In this document: positions 1 to 9,245 of the stretch, in pieces
Numbering within the stretch: position 1 is the first letter of the stretch
How the letters are laid out: every line of letters starts with the position of its first letter
The notes under the pieces: model-generated
Told to the model about the DNA's origin: nothing
What the model saw: the letters and a program-made list of their open reading frames with translations, nothing else
The model's database searches: none
Assembly (NCBI GenBank): GCA_020637055.1
Contig: JACJWR010000001.1
Location: 558,001 to 622,000, forward strand
Direction of reading: 5' to 3'
DNA length: 64,000 nucleotides
DNA from: Actinomycetota bacterium
Lineage (GTDB): Bacteria; Actinomycetota; Actinomycetes; S36-B12; UBA10799
Made by a program: the position numbers and the translations under genes

Positions 1-2
1 CG

Positions 3-278
3 TTGCCTGTGGGTGACTATCCAGAGTCTGCGCGACTCGGCTACAGCGCGAGGCGTCACCTCACAGATGAGTTTCTGGAGGAAGTCGCGCGACGGTACCT
101 CGCGCTGGGACGCGGGTACGCATCGACGCTGGCACGCGATTATGGGGTGTCGCCCCGCACGGTGGTGAACTGGATTGAGAAGTGCCGCGCCCGTGGGATT
201 CTCACCCGGGTACCCAGCGGGAGCATCGGTGGTCAGATTGTGCCGCGCGAGGACAGGCCTGACTCTGCAGCAACCTGA
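3..278 (+). CDS. Helix-turn-helix DNA-binding protein, probably 5'-truncated by the window edge
   Basis: The 91 visible residues contain one helix-turn-helix, roughly residues 25-65 (LTDEFLEEVARRY then YGVSPRTVVNWIEKCR), followed by a short polar tail. Actinobacterial proteins of this shape are often small phage- or element-associated DNA-binding proteins. The first in-frame start visible is a TTG at base 3, so the true start may lie outside the window. The gene converges on the phosphoketolase gene, with a hairpin between them. No target or function can be assigned. Confidence 0.5.
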   Translation: MPVGDYPESARLGYSARRHLTDEFLEEVARRYLALGRGYASTLARDYGVSPRTVVNWIEKCRARGILTRVPSGSIGGQIVPREDRPDSAAT

Positions 279-348
279 AGCTTTGGGGCTGGGTGTCTCC
301 GCGAGGTCGAACAAGACGGCCTCCTCGCGTGCCGTGCGTCTGAAAAGG

Positions 349-387
349 GCGATGCCCCCAAGTCCGATTGAGACTCGAGGGCATCGC
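349..387 (-). terminator. Rho-independent terminator after the phosphoketolase gene
   Basis: A perfect 9-bp inverted repeat (GCGATGCCC at 349-357 and GGGCATCGC at 379-387) with a 21-nt loop lies 45 bases beyond the stop of the minus-strand phosphoketolase gene. Read on the minus strand the stem is followed by CCTTTTCAG, a short U-run. It could also stop the convergent plus-strand gene, but the T-run favours the minus direction. Confidence 0.7.
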
Positions 388-431
388 TCTGGTCTGCGCC
401 GGAGGAGGGCAGGGCCATCCGCCGCCAGCAC

Positions 432-2882
432 CTACTCCTCGTCGCCCGGGTACTCGAGGTCGTCGCCCAGCCGCCAGTCGCGCACCTGCGGCATGTCCTC
501 GAGGTGCTCGTTGATGTACTTGGCGTGGGTCTCGAGCATCCCCTCGCACCACTTCTTCACCTCGCTGGCACCGGGCACCGCCCGCTTGGAGTTGTTCAAC
601 GCGTCGATCACCAGGCTGTAGCGGTCGGCCCCGTTGCGGACCACCATGTCGAAGGGCGTGGTGGTGGTGCCCTCCTCCTTGAAGCCGCGCACGTGGAACC
701 GGTCGGCGTCGGGTCGGCCGTGCACCAGCTGGTGGATGGCCCCGGGGTAGCCGTGGAAGGCGAACACGACATCCTTGTCGTCGGTGAACAACTCCCGGAA
801 CAGCAGATCGCTCATGCCGTGCGGGTGATCCTTCGGCCTCGGCAGCGTCATCAGGTCGACGACGTTGACCACCCGCACCTTCAGATGCGGCAGCTTCTGC
901 TTGAGGATGTCGGCCGCCGCGACGGTCTCCATCGTGACGATGTCGCCGGCACAGGCCATCACGATGTCCGGCGAGGAGGTGCCGTCGTCGTTGCCGGCCC
1001 ACTCCCAGATCGACGCACCCTGGGTGCAGTGGGCGATCGCCTCGTCCATAGTCAGGTATTGCAACTGCGGTTGCTTGTCGATGACGATCAGGTTCACGTA
1101 GTTCTTCGACGTGAAGCAGTGGTCGGCGACGCTGAGCAGACAGTTCGCGTCCGGCGGCAGGTACACCCGCGCCACCTCGCCGCGGTTGGTGATCACGTTC
1201 TGGATCAGACCGGGGCCCTGGTGGCTGAAGCCGTTGTGGTCGTTGCGCCAGCACGTGCTGGTGAGCAGGATGTTGAGGCTGGGGATGTCCTCGCGCCAAT
1301 CGAGGTGGTTCATCTCCTCCAGCCACTTGGAGTGTTGGATCGTCATCGAGGCGCTCACCATCGCGAACGATTCGTAGGTCGCGAACAGCCCGTGCCGGCC
1401 AGTCAGGGTGTACGCCTCGAGCCAGCCGTGACAGTTGTGCTCGCTCAAGACCTCCATGACGCGGCCGGACGGCCCGATCTTGACGTCGTCCGGGATCAGG
1501 TGCTCCATGAAGCCGCGGTCGGAGACCTCGAAGACCTCGCCGATGCGGTTGGAGTTGGTCTCGTCCGGGCAGAACACGCGGAACGTCTCCGGGTTGTCGA
1601 CGTAGATGTCACGCATCATCGCGCCGAGCGCCCGCGGGCTCTCCATCCGCTCGGTGGCAGGGCTGGGAACCGGAACCTCGTAGCTCTGGAAACCGCGCAG
1701 CTCGAGGTCCTCGGTGAGCTTGCCGCCGTTGGCGTAGGGTTCGGCCGTCATCCGCAGATCACCGTCCGGGTTGTTCCGGGTGACGACCTCGGTCGGGGCG
1801 CCGGTGTCGTCGAACAGTTCCTCGGGCTTGTACGACTTCAGCCAGGTCTCGAGGATGTCGAGGTGTTCCTCGTTGCCCTTGACGCCGGACAGCGGCACCT
1901 GGTGGGCACGCCACGAATCGGTGACTTTCACGCCGTCCACGTTGGCCGGGCCGGTCCAGCCCTTGGGGCTGCGCAGAATGATCATGGGCCACTTCGGACG
2001 GGTGGTGAAGCCGTTGGTGCGTACCTCGTCCTGGATCGCCTTGATCTTGTTCAGCGCGTCATCGAGGGTCTTGGCGAAGCGGTCGTGCATGCCCGGGATG
2101 TCTGAGCCTTCGACCTCGAGCACCTCGTAGCCATGCCCTTCGAACAGCGAGCGAACCTCTTCCGGGCTCTTGCGGGCCAGCACCGTCGGGCCGGCGATCT
2201 TGTAGCCGTTGAGGTGCAGGATCGGCAGCACGGCGCCGTCGCGCTCGGGGTTGATGAACGAGATGCCCTTCCAGGAGCCCTCGAGCGGGCCGGTCTCGGC
2301 CTCGCCGTCGCCGACGATGGCGACCGTCACCAGATCCGGGTTGTCCATCACCGAGCCGAAGGCGTGGATCAGCACGTAGCCGAGCTCACCGCCCTCATGG
2401 ATCGATCCGGGTGTGGTCACCGACACGTGGCTGGGGATTCCGCCGGGGGCGGAGAAGCGGCGGAACAGCGTGCGCATGCCCTTGGCGTCCTGCGGGGTGT
2501 CCGGGTAGGCGTCGGTCCAGGTGCCCTCCAGCCAGGAGGCGGAGGTGAGCGACGGGCCACCATGGCCCGGACCGACCATGAAGATGGCCTTGGTGCCCCG
2601 CTCGCGGATGCAGCGGTTCATGTGGGAGTAGATGAAGCCGAGGCCCGCCGAGGTGCCCCAGTGGCCGAGCAGGCGAGGCTTGATGTCGGCGCTGGTCAAC
2701 TCACGCCGGACCAGCACGTTGTCGCCGAGGTAGATCTGGCCGACCGTCATGTACATGTTGGCCCGCCACCAGGCGTCGATCGTCTCCAGGTCGGAGTCGG
2801 AGAGGTAGCCCTCGCCGCCGCCTTCCGGCAGTCCCTCCGGGTTGTACCCCTCGTCGGCCACAGGTGCTTCGCTCGGGCTCAT
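432..2882 (-). CDS. xfp: Xylulose-5-phosphate/fructose-6-phosphate phosphoketolase
   Basis: The predicted 816-residue cytosolic enzyme cleaves xylulose-5-P (and often fructose-6-P) with phosphate, giving acetyl-phosphate plus glyceraldehyde-3-P or erythrose-4-P. It is full length for the family (about 790-830). Visible signatures are LLGHWGTSAG (71-80), GPGHGGP (104-110), and the thiamine-diphosphate motif GDGEAETGPLEGSW (191-204) with its downstream Asn in HLNGYK (223-228). A strong ribosome-binding site, GGAGGGG, precedes the ATG. It follows purC on the same strand with a 136-bp gap containing a small perfect hairpin. No acetate kinase is nearby, so the usual partner must be elsewhere. Confidence 0.96.
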   Translation of the reverse strand: MSPSEAPVADEGYNPEGLPEGGGEGYLSDSDLETIDAWWRANMYMTVGQIYLGDNVLVRRELTSADIKPRLLGHWGTSAGLGFIYSHMNRCIRERGTKAIFMVGPGHGGPSLTSASWLEGTWTDAYPDTPQDAKGMRTLFRRFSAPGGIPSHVSVTTPGSIHEGGELGYVLIHAFGSVMDNPDLVTVAIVGDGEAETGPLEGSWKGISFINPERDGAVLPILHLNGYKIAGPTVLARKSPEEVRSLFEGHGYEVLEVEGSDIPGMHDRFAKTLDDALNKIKAIQDEVRTNGFTTRPKWPMIILRSPKGWTGPANVDGVKVTDSWRAHQVPLSGVKGNEEHLDILETWLKSYKPEELFDDTGAPTEVVTRNNPDGDLRMTAEPYANGGKLTEDLELRGFQSYEVPVPSPATERMESPRALGAMMRDIYVDNPETFRVFCPDETNSNRIGEVFEVSDRGFMEHLIPDDVKIGPSGRVMEVLSEHNCHGWLEAYTLTGRHGLFATYESFAMVSASMTIQHSKWLEEMNHLDWREDIPSLNILLTSTCWRNDHNGFSHQGPGLIQNVITNRGEVARVYLPPDANCLLSVADHCFTSKNYVNLIVIDKQPQLQYLTMDEAIAHCTQGASIWEWAGNDDGTSSPDIVMACAGDIVTMETVAAADILKQKLPHLKVRVVNVVDLMTLPRPKDHPHGMSDLLFRELFTDDKDVVFAFHGYPGAIHQLVHGRPDADRFHVRGFKEEGTTTTPFDMVVRNGADRYSLVIDALNNSKRAVPGASEVKKWCEGMLETHAKYINEHLEDMPQVRDWRLGDDLEYPGDEE

Positions 2883-2968
2883 GTTCCCCTCCGTGCAGTA
2901 GGTCGGACCCGCGTAGAAGCGCGGGCGATGACCGAAGTCTGCCCATCGCTCGGCCTCGGCGCCACCTG

Positions 2969-2985
2969 ACCGACGGATCGTCGGT
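2969..2985. repeat. Perfect short hairpin between purC and xfp
   Basis: ACCGACG (2969-2975) and CGTCGGT (2979-2985) form a perfect 7-bp stem with a 3-nt loop, 34 bp beyond the purC stop and about 90 bp upstream of the xfp start (both genes on the minus strand). No T-run follows, so it may be a weak terminator for purC or an operator for xfp. The sequence does not decide. Confidence 0.4.
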
Positions 2986-3018
2986 AACTCCTGGTGAACA
3001 ACTTCTGACCGGCTCCGG

Positions 3019-3912
3019 TCAGACGAACTTCCGACCGGTCAGCAACTCGTAGACCTCGACGTACTTCGCCCGGGTGGCGGCGACGACTGACTCCGGCAAC
3101 GGCGGCGGAGGTTCGTCGGAGTTGCGATCCCAGCCGCTGGCCGGGGAGGTCAGCCAATCGCGTACGAACTGCTTGTCGAATGAAGGCTGCGGACGGCCCG
3201 GTTGCCACTCGTCGGCGGGCCAGTAGCGGGAGGAGTCCGGGGTGAGCACCTCGTCGGCCAGGGTCAGCGAGCCCTCGGCGTCGAATCCGAATTCGAACTT
3301 GGTGTCGGCGAGGATGATCCCACGCTCACCGGCGATACCGCGGGCCCGGTCGTAGAGCCGAAGGGTGGTATCGCGCAGCAACGTCGCCAACTCCGGGCCG
3401 ACGGTCGCCGCGACCCGTTCGAACGAGATGTTCTCGTCGTGCTCCCCGATCTCCGCCTTTGTTGCTGGGGTGAAGATCGACGCCGGCAGTTCGGACCCGT
3501 CGACCAGCCCGGCCGGCAGCGGCACCCCGCAGACAGTGCCGTCGGCGCGGTACTCCGCAAGCCCCGATCCGGTGAGGTAGCCCCGCGCCACACACTCCAC
3601 CGGCACCATGTCGAGCTCTTTGCACACCATCGCCCGACCCGCGACGGCCGCTGGAACGTCGGTCGAGACGACGTGGTTCCCGCAGATGTCGGCGAGTTGG
3701 TCGAACCACCACAGGCTGGCCGCGGTCAAGATGCGGCCCTTGTCCGGGATGGCGGTGGGCAAGATCCAGTCGTAGGCGGAGATGCGGTCGGTGGCGACGA
3801 AGAGCAAGTCGCCGTCCGGGGTGCGCCACAGGTCGCGGACTTTGCCCGAGTAGACGTGGCGGTAGCCGTCGGGCAACGTGTAGTCCGGTGGCGGGACGGT
3901 GTTGGTGGGCAT
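3019..3912 (-). CDS. purC: Phosphoribosylaminoimidazole-succinocarboxamide synthase (SAICAR synthetase)
   Basis: This ATP-dependent enzyme joins CAIR and aspartate to give SAICAR in purine biosynthesis. The 297-residue product is typical of the actinobacterial form. It shows the N-terminal GKVRDLW substrate loop (about 23-29), the ISAYDWILP segment, the internal EGVARGYL-like stretch (VECVARGYLTGSG) and DTKFEFGFD near the C-terminal third. It is transcribed with purB 11 bp upstream, with a GAGG-type ribosome-binding site just before its ATG, and forms a purD-purB-purC run. Confidence 0.96.
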   Translation of the reverse strand: MPTNTVPPPDYTLPDGYRHVYSGKVRDLWRTPDGDLLFVATDRISAYDWILPTAIPDKGRILTAASLWWFDQLADICGNHVVSTDVPAAVAGRAMVCKELDMVPVECVARGYLTGSGLAEYRADGTVCGVPLPAGLVDGSELPASIFTPATKAEIGEHDENISFERVAATVGPELATLLRDTTLRLYDRARGIAGERGIILADTKFEFGFDAEGSLTLADEVLTPDSSRYWPADEWQPGRPQPSFDKQFVRDWLTSPASGWDRNSDEPPPPLPESVVAATRAKYVEVYELLTGRKFV

Positions 3913-3923
3913 CGGAAATGGCC

Positions 3924-5354
3924 TCAGAGAATGGGTTCCGGCGTGTAGTCGGCAGCGCCGGGGTACTCCTCGGCGACCCGGGCGACGGCGGCCACCACGG
4001 CGGCCACTTGGGCTCGTGAGGCGCCGGTGAACTGCAGCGGTTCAGCAAGCAGGCCGGCGAGCACTGTCGCATCCAGGCCGAGCCTTGGATCGGCGACGAG
4101 GCGGTCGATGAGGTCCTTGCCGCCGTCGCCCTGCCCGGCTCGCATGTCGAGGGCCACCTCGGTGGCGTGCTTCTTGATCACCTCATGGGCGGTCTCCCGA
4201 CCGATTCCGGCCTGTACCGCGGCCATCAAGACCTTTGTGGTGGCCAAGAACGGCAGGTACCGGTCCAGTTCACGTTCGATCACCGCGTCGAACGCCCCGA
4301 ATTCGTCCAGCACGGTGAGGAAGGTCTCCAACATGCCGTCGATGGTGAAGAACGCATCCGGCAGCGCCACCCGGCGCACCACCGAGCACGACACGTCGCC
4401 TTCGTTCCACTGGGCGCCGGCGAGTTCGGCGGCCATGCTCGCGTAGCCGCGCAGGATGATCTGGAAACCGTTGATGCGCTCGCACGAACGGGCGTTCATC
4501 TTGTGGGGCATGGCGCTGGAACCGACCTGGCCTTCGGCGAAGCCCTCGGTCACCAACTCATGGCCGGCCATCAGCCTGATCGTGGTCGCCATCGAACTCG
4601 GGCCGGCGCCGAGTTGCACGAGTGCCGAAACGACCTCGTGATCGAGGGAGCGCGGGTACACCTGGCCGACGCTGGTGAGCGTGAGGTCGAAGCCGAGGTG
4701 CTCGGCCACTCGACGCTCGAGGATCGCGAGTTGTTCGGCATCCCCGCCGAGCAGGTCGAGCATGTCTTGTGAGGTTCCCATCGGACCCTTGATGCCGCGC
4801 AGCGGGTACCGATCCAACAGCGACTCCAGCCGGGCCAGGGCGGCCAGCATCTCGTCCGCGGTCGAGGCGAAGCGCTTCCCGAGCGTGGTTGTTTGGGCCG
4901 CCACATTGTGCGAACGCCCGGCCATCGCGGTCTCGGCGTACTCCGTCGCCCGTCGGGCCAGCCGGGCGAGCACCGCGACAACCTTCGCCCGCACCAACAC
5001 CAACGATTCGCGGATCTGCAGCTGCTCGACGTTCTCGGTCAAGTCGCGTGAGGTCATGCCCTTGTGGATGTGTTCGTGGCCGGCGAGGGCGTTGAACTCT
5101 TCGATGCGGGCCTTGACGTCGTGGCGGGTGACCTTCTCGCGCTCGGCGATGGAGGCGAGATCGACCTCGTCGATCCTCGCCTGGTAGTCGGCGATCGCGG
5201 TCTGGCCAACCTCGACGCCGAGATCCTCCTGCGCCTGCAATACCGCGACCCAGAGACGGCGTTCGAGGCGGATCTTGTGTTCGGGCGACCAGAGGGCCGC
5301 CATCGCGCTGCTGGCGTATCGGTTGGCGAGAACGTTGGGAATGGCCGGCTTCAT
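3924..5354 (-). CDS. purB: Adenylosuccinate lyase
   Basis: The predicted 476-residue enzyme of the fumarase/aspartase superfamily removes fumarate from SAICAR and from adenylosuccinate. The superfamily signature SSAMPHKMN carrying the catalytic serine loop is present, as are the TSRDLTENVEQ and AGRSHNVAAQTT segments. The start is taken at the ATG beginning MKPAIPNVLANRY, which overlaps the purD stop as ATGA. A longer in-frame extension upstream is only purD read in another frame. Coupling to purD upstream and purC downstream marks a purine operon. Confidence 0.96.
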   Translation of the reverse strand: MKPAIPNVLANRYASSAMAALWSPEHKIRLERRLWVAVLQAQEDLGVEVGQTAIADYQARIDEVDLASIAEREKVTRHDVKARIEEFNALAGHEHIHKGMTSRDLTENVEQLQIRESLVLVRAKVVAVLARLARRATEYAETAMAGRSHNVAAQTTTLGKRFASTADEMLAALARLESLLDRYPLRGIKGPMGTSQDMLDLLGGDAEQLAILERRVAEHLGFDLTLTSVGQVYPRSLDHEVVSALVQLGAGPSSMATTIRLMAGHELVTEGFAEGQVGSSAMPHKMNARSCERINGFQIILRGYASMAAELAGAQWNEGDVSCSVVRRVALPDAFFTIDGMLETFLTVLDEFGAFDAVIERELDRYLPFLATTKVLMAAVQAGIGRETAHEVIKKHATEVALDMRAGQGDGGKDLIDRLVADPRLGLDATVLAGLLAEPLQFTGASRAQVAAVVAAVARVAEEYPGAADYTPEPIL

Positions 5355-6646
5355 GAGCCTGCTGCCTCCAAATCGGCCGCAGTCGCGGCGATGTCGGTGC
5401 GGTAGTGGCCGCCGTCGAGGTGGATTCGGTTCAGGGCGTCGTAGGCGACGTCCCGGGCGGCCGTCAGATCCGCACCGGCGCCCACCACGCCCAGCACCCT
5501 GCCCCCGGACGAGACCACCCGATGCTCGCCCGTGGCCGCGGAATCGGCCGTACCGGCGTGCAGCACCACCGCCCCGAGCACCCCGGCCGCCTCGTCGAGT
5601 CCGCCGATTTCGGCGCCCGTGGTGGGGCTTGCCGGGTAGCCGGGGGCAGCCAGCACCACCACCACCGAAGCGCCGGAGCGCCACTGCAGCGAGTCGAATT
5701 CCGACAGGTCGCCGTCGGCCGCGGCGGCGAGCACCGCGCCGAGCGGGGTCTCCAGCAGTTCGAGCACCGCCTGGGTCTCCGGATCGCCGAACCGGACGTT
5801 GAATTCGACCACCCGGAGTCCTCGGCTGGTGAGGGCCAATCCGGCGTACAGGAGCCCGTTGAACGGAGTGCCGCGGCGGGCCATCTCGTCGATGGTCGGT
5901 TGCGCGACGGTGCGAACCACTTCCTCGACCAGATCCGGCGGCGCCCAGGGCAGCGGCGTATATGCGCCCATACCGCCGGTGTTGGGTCCGGCGTCGCCGT
6001 CGCGGGCACGTTTGAAGTCCTGGGCCGGCTGCAGCGGCAGCACCCGCACCCCGTCGCTGATGAGGAAGAGGCTCACCTCGGGGCCGTCGAGGAACTCCTC
6101 GATCACGACTGCGCCGTGCGGTTTGGCCAAGCACGCGTGGACGTGAGCGATCGCCTCTGCGCGGTCGTCGGTGACCACCACACCCTTCCCGGCGGCCAAG
6201 CCGTCGTCCTTGACCACATAGGTGGGTCCGAATCGGTCGAGGGCGGCGGCTGCGGTGTCGGCAGCTGTGGTCGAAACGGATTCCGCGGTCGGCACCCCGG
6301 CGGCACGCATCACCTCCTTGGCGAAGGTCTTGCTGCCCTCCAGCCGGGCGGCCTCGGCCGAGGGTCCGAAGCAGCGGCGGCCGCGTCGACGCAACTCATC
6401 GGCTGCACCTGCCACCAGCGGGACTTCCGGGCCGACAACCACCAAGTCGGAGTCGAGCGCGTCGGCCAGATCGGCCACCGCCGTCGGGTCGGTCACGTCG
6501 AGTTCGCCGTGCACCGGTGTTTCGGCCGCGATGCCAGCGTTGCCCGGGGCGCACACCACCTCGGTGACCGACGGGTCGCGCAGCAGCGCCCGCACCAACG
6601 CATGTTCCCGGCCGCCGGAGCCCACCACCAGTACCTTCACCCGCAC
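5351..6646 (-). CDS. purD: Phosphoribosylamine-glycine ligase (GAR synthetase)
   Basis: ATP-grasp ligase that attaches glycine to 5-phosphoribosylamine, the second step of de novo purine synthesis. The 431-residue length is normal. The N-terminal Rossmann-like GSGGREHAL motif (about 9-17), the central ATP-grasp segment YVVKDDGLAAGKGVVV, and GDPETQ (in FNVRFGDPETQAVL) are visible. It ends in ATGA overlap with purB, so the two are translationally coupled. It starts 36 bp away from modC's stop, and both are on the minus strand. Confidence 0.96.
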   Translation of the reverse strand: MRVKVLVVGSGGREHALVRALLRDPSVTEVVCAPGNAGIAAETPVHGELDVTDPTAVADLADALDSDLVVVGPEVPLVAGAADELRRRGRRCFGPSAEAARLEGSKTFAKEVMRAAGVPTAESVSTTAADTAAAALDRFGPTYVVKDDGLAAGKGVVVTDDRAEAIAHVHACLAKPHGAVVIEEFLDGPEVSLFLISDGVRVLPLQPAQDFKRARDGDAGPNTGGMGAYTPLPWAPPDLVEEVVRTVAQPTIDEMARRGTPFNGLLYAGLALTSRGLRVVEFNVRFGDPETQAVLELLETPLGAVLAAAADGDLSEFDSLQWRSGASVVVVLAAPGYPASPTTGAEIGGLDEAAGVLGAVVLHAGTADSAATGEHRVVSSGGRVLGVVGAGADLTAARDVAYDALNRIHLDGGHYRTDIAATAADLEAAGS

Positions 6647-6682
6647 AGGTTAGCCGCCGCAGGCCTGCGCATCGTTCCCGCA

Positions 6683-7768
6683 TCAGGCAGGTGTGCGTGG
6701 AACGAGGTGCACCGCCGGTGCCTTGACGGCCGCCACCACGGGCAGACCAGCCGCCAGCCCGAGGTCGTCGCGGGTGGGGCGGGTGACGAAGGCCTGTAGC
6801 GGGAATCCGACGTCCAGCAGCACGCGGACCAGCGGACCCTCCGGGGTGACGGATCGGACGTGGCCCACCAGGTGGTTGCGGGGACTGTCGCGTGGGTGGT
6901 CGGCCACGGCCTGCAGCGCCACCTCCTCCGCGCGGATGCACACCAGGACGTCGGAGCCCGGATCGGGCGGGTCGGTCGGTGCGATGGCTCGGACGAGGGT
7001 GCCGCTCACATCCACCCCGACCAGGCCCTGCTCGGTGCCGAGGACCACGCCGGGCACCACGGTCTCCATGTCCACCGCGTCGGCGACCAGCTGGTCGGAA
7101 GGGAACGAGAACACTTCGGCCGGGGCACCCACCTGGCGTACCTCGCCATCGACCATCACTGCGATTCGATCCCCGGTCGCCATGGCCTCCGCCCGGTCGT
7201 GGGTCACCAGGATCGCCGGCACCCCCGCGGCCACCAGCCACGAACGTAGTTGGCCGCGCAGCCGGGCTCTGGTGGGTGCGTCAAGCGCGGACAGTGGTTC
7301 GTCGAGCAGCAGCAACTGCGGCTGTGGCGCGAGGGCGCGGGCCAACGCGACACGTTGGGCCTCGCCACCGGAGAGGGTCCGGGTGGGTTGGTCACGCAGG
7401 TGCCCGGCACCCGCCCGGTCAAGGGCTTCCTCGATTGCGGCCGGGCGATCCCGGCGGCGCATGCCGACCAGGCCGTAGCCGACGTTGGCGGCCACATCCA
7501 GGTGCGGGAACAGCGCGTGCTCCTGGAACAGGTAGCCGATCCGCCGCCGCCGGGCTGGCAGGTGCCTGCCGGGTCCGTCCCAGACCTCACCACCGAACGT
7601 GATCCGGGCATCCGCCGGCCGGTCGAGGCCTGCCAGACAGCGCAGCAGAGTCGTCTTGCCCGAACCCGACGGGCCGAAGAGAACTGTGACCGGCGCGCGC
7701 TCGAGGTCGAGGGTGAGGTCGAGGTCCAAGATGCGGTGGCGCAAGCTGACGCTCAGGCTCGCGGCCAT
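6683..7768 (-). CDS. modC: Molybdate ABC transporter ATP-binding protein with C-terminal TOBE domain
   Basis: Energises molybdate uptake with ModA and ModB at the inner face of the membrane. The 361-residue protein shows Walker A GPSGSGKT (32-39), the ABC signature LSGGEAQR, Walker B LLLLDEPLSALD and the switch histidine ILVTHD. About 130 residues follow the ATPase core, consistent with a TOBE/Mop molybdate-sensing domain. The start is the ATG encoding MAASLSV, which overlaps the end of modB by 16 bases. It is the last gene of a regulator-modA-modB-modC operon. Confidence 0.93.
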   Translation of the reverse strand: MAASLSVSLRHRILDLDLTLDLERAPVTVLFGPSGSGKTTLLRCLAGLDRPADARITFGGEVWDGPGRHLPARRRRIGYLFQEHALFPHLDVAANVGYGLVGMRRRDRPAAIEEALDRAGAGHLRDQPTRTLSGGEAQRVALARALAPQPQLLLLDEPLSALDAPTRARLRGQLRSWLVAAGVPAILVTHDRAEAMATGDRIAVMVDGEVRQVGAPAEVFSFPSDQLVADAVDMETVVPGVVLGTEQGLVGVDVSGTLVRAIAPTDPPDPGSDVLVCIRAEEVALQAVADHPRDSPRNHLVGHVRSVTPEGPLVRVLLDVGFPLQAFVTRPTRDDLGLAAGLPVVAAVKAPAVHLVPRTPA

Positions 7769-8439
7769 CCGGGCCCTCCTCGGCGCTGCAGTGAGTAGGT
7801 CAACAGCAGGACGATCAGGGAGAAACCCAACAGGGTTGCGCTGGTGGTGCCGGCTGCGGTGTAGTCGAGCGCCTGAACGCTGTCGTAGATGGAGATCGAC
7901 ACAGTGCGGGTCTCGCCGGCGATATTGCCGCCGACCATCAGCACCACTCCGAACTCGCCCACCGTGTGGGCGAAGGTCAACACCGCCGCAGTGGCCAAGC
8001 CGGGTTTCGACAGCGGTACCACGACTCTGGCGAGGGTGGCGGCCGAGGTACGTCCCAGCGCCGCCGAGGCTTCCCGCAAACGCGGGTCCACGCCGGCGAA
8101 GGATGCCACCAGCGGCTGCACCGCGAACGGGAGGCTGTAGAGAACCGAAGCCACCAGCAGCCCAGTGAACGTGAAGACCAGCGGGCCGCCGGTGAGACTC
8201 TCCCACCATCGCCCGATCGGTGAACGCGAACCCATGCCCACCAGCAGGTAGAAACCCAGCACGGTGGGAGGGAGCACCAGTGGGAGCGCAACCACACCTT
8301 CGACGACGACGCTCCAGCGGCGCCGGGTGAACGCCAGCCACGCCGCGAGCGGGACGGCGATCAGGGCCAATACGGCGGTGGTGGCGGCGGCCAGCCGGAT
8401 CGTCAGGCCCACGGCTTGCCAGTCCATCGCGACCCTCAC
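7753..8439 (-). CDS. modB: Molybdate ABC transporter permease
   Basis: Integral membrane channel subunit for molybdate. Its 228 residues contain five to six hydrophobic segments and the cytoplasmic EAA-type loop (DPRLREASAALGRTSAATLA), followed by the conserved FAHTVGEFGVVLMVGGN stretch typical of ModB. The GTG start overlaps the modA stop as GTGA. An in-frame ATG four codons later is an alternative. Its 3' end overlaps modC. Confidence 0.93.
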   Translation of the reverse strand: MRVAMDWQAVGLTIRLAAATTAVLALIAVPLAAWLAFTRRRWSVVVEGVVALPLVLPPTVLGFYLLVGMGSRSPIGRWWESLTGGPLVFTFTGLLVASVLYSLPFAVQPLVASFAGVDPRLREASAALGRTSAATLARVVVPLSKPGLATAAVLTFAHTVGEFGVVLMVGGNIAGETRTVSISIYDSVQALDYTAAGTTSATLLGFSLIVLLLTYSLQRRGGPGWPRA

Positions 8440-9245
8440 CCCTCCGGCAGCGAGAAGCCGTACTCGGCGAGTATCGCGCGGCCGACGGGACCCAGCAGGA
8501 AGTCCCGGAAGGCCCGGTTTGCGCTGCTGTCGCCGTCGGAGTCCAGGATCACCCCGCCCTGGCGCAGGGTGGGGAAGGACTCCGGCGGCACCGGTGCGAA
8601 GGTGCCGGTCGTCGACATCGCGGGGGAGAGTGCCAAGGAGAGCGCGATCAGACCCGCGTCGGCGTTGCCGGACTGCACGAATTCGGCTGCCTGGGCGGCG
8701 TTCTCACCCAGCACCAGCCTGGGGGCCACGCGGTCGTAGACACCCGCCGACTTCAGTGCCGCCACAGCGGCCGCGCCGTAGGGTGCGTGCGCCGGATTCG
8801 CGATGGCGATGGTGGTCGCCGCTTCGTCGCCCAGCCCCGCGAGACCTCGGTCGGGATCGACCGGGGAGCCGTTCGGGGCCCAGATCACGAGTTGCCCGAT
8901 GGCGTAGTCGAAGACCTCGCCGGGGTCGGCGAGGCCGGCAGCGGCGAGGCGTTCGGGGTAGGCCACGTCAGCCGAGAGGAAGACATCGAAAGGGGCACCG
9001 TTGCGCAATTGCTGGTAGAAGGTCCCGGAGGAGCCGTAGCTGGTCGCGACCTCGATTCCGGGGCGTTCGGCGGTGAACCTCTCAGTCACCTCCGCCAACG
9101 CGAATCTCAGGTCGGACGCCGCCGCGACCCTGACCACTGTCTGATCGACCGCGCCGGTCGTCGGGGAGCTCTGGTCGTCCGCGGCACAGCCGCCGAGCAG
9201 CGCGACGACCACCGCGAGCAGCGCGACGAGCGCCCGGGAGGTCAT
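8436..9245 (-). CDS. modA: Molybdate-binding lipoprotein of the ModABC transporter
   Basis: Extracytoplasmic solute-binding protein for molybdate. The 269-residue precursor has a lipoprotein signal peptide with lipobox LLGGC (Cys20). The mature part begins with a polar Ser/Thr linker and then VRVAAASDLRFAL, the usual ModA beta-strand and ligand serine loop. SYGSSGTFYQQ and later blocks (GAPFDVFLSAD, ALIALSLAL-like) match the ModA fold. The ATG overlaps the stop of the upstream regulator as ATGA, and the gene overlaps modB as GTGA. Confidence 0.92.
   Translation of the reverse strand: MTSRALVALLAVVVALLGGCAADDQSSPTTGAVDQTVVRVAAASDLRFALAEVTERFTAERPGIEVATSYGSSGTFYQQLRNGAPFDVFLSADVAYPERLAAAGLADPGEVFDYAIGQLVIWAPNGSPVDPDRGLAGLGDEAATTIAIANPAHAPYGAAAVAALKSAGVYDRVAPRLVLGENAAQAAEFVQSGNADAGLIALSLALSPAMSTTGTFAPVPPESFPTLRQGGVILDSDGDSSANRAFRDFLLGPVGRAILAEYGFSLPEG

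Noticed and set aside
504..2105. 533-codon open frame on the plus strand inside the phosphoketolase gene
   Set aside because: Antisense frame of a GC-rich gene, rich in Val, Gly, His and Asp with no recognisable domain.
5355..6134. Long N-terminal extension in frame with purB
   Set aside because: It is purD read in another frame; it is Arg/Gly-rich and has no homology. The purB start at 5354 overlaps the purD stop.
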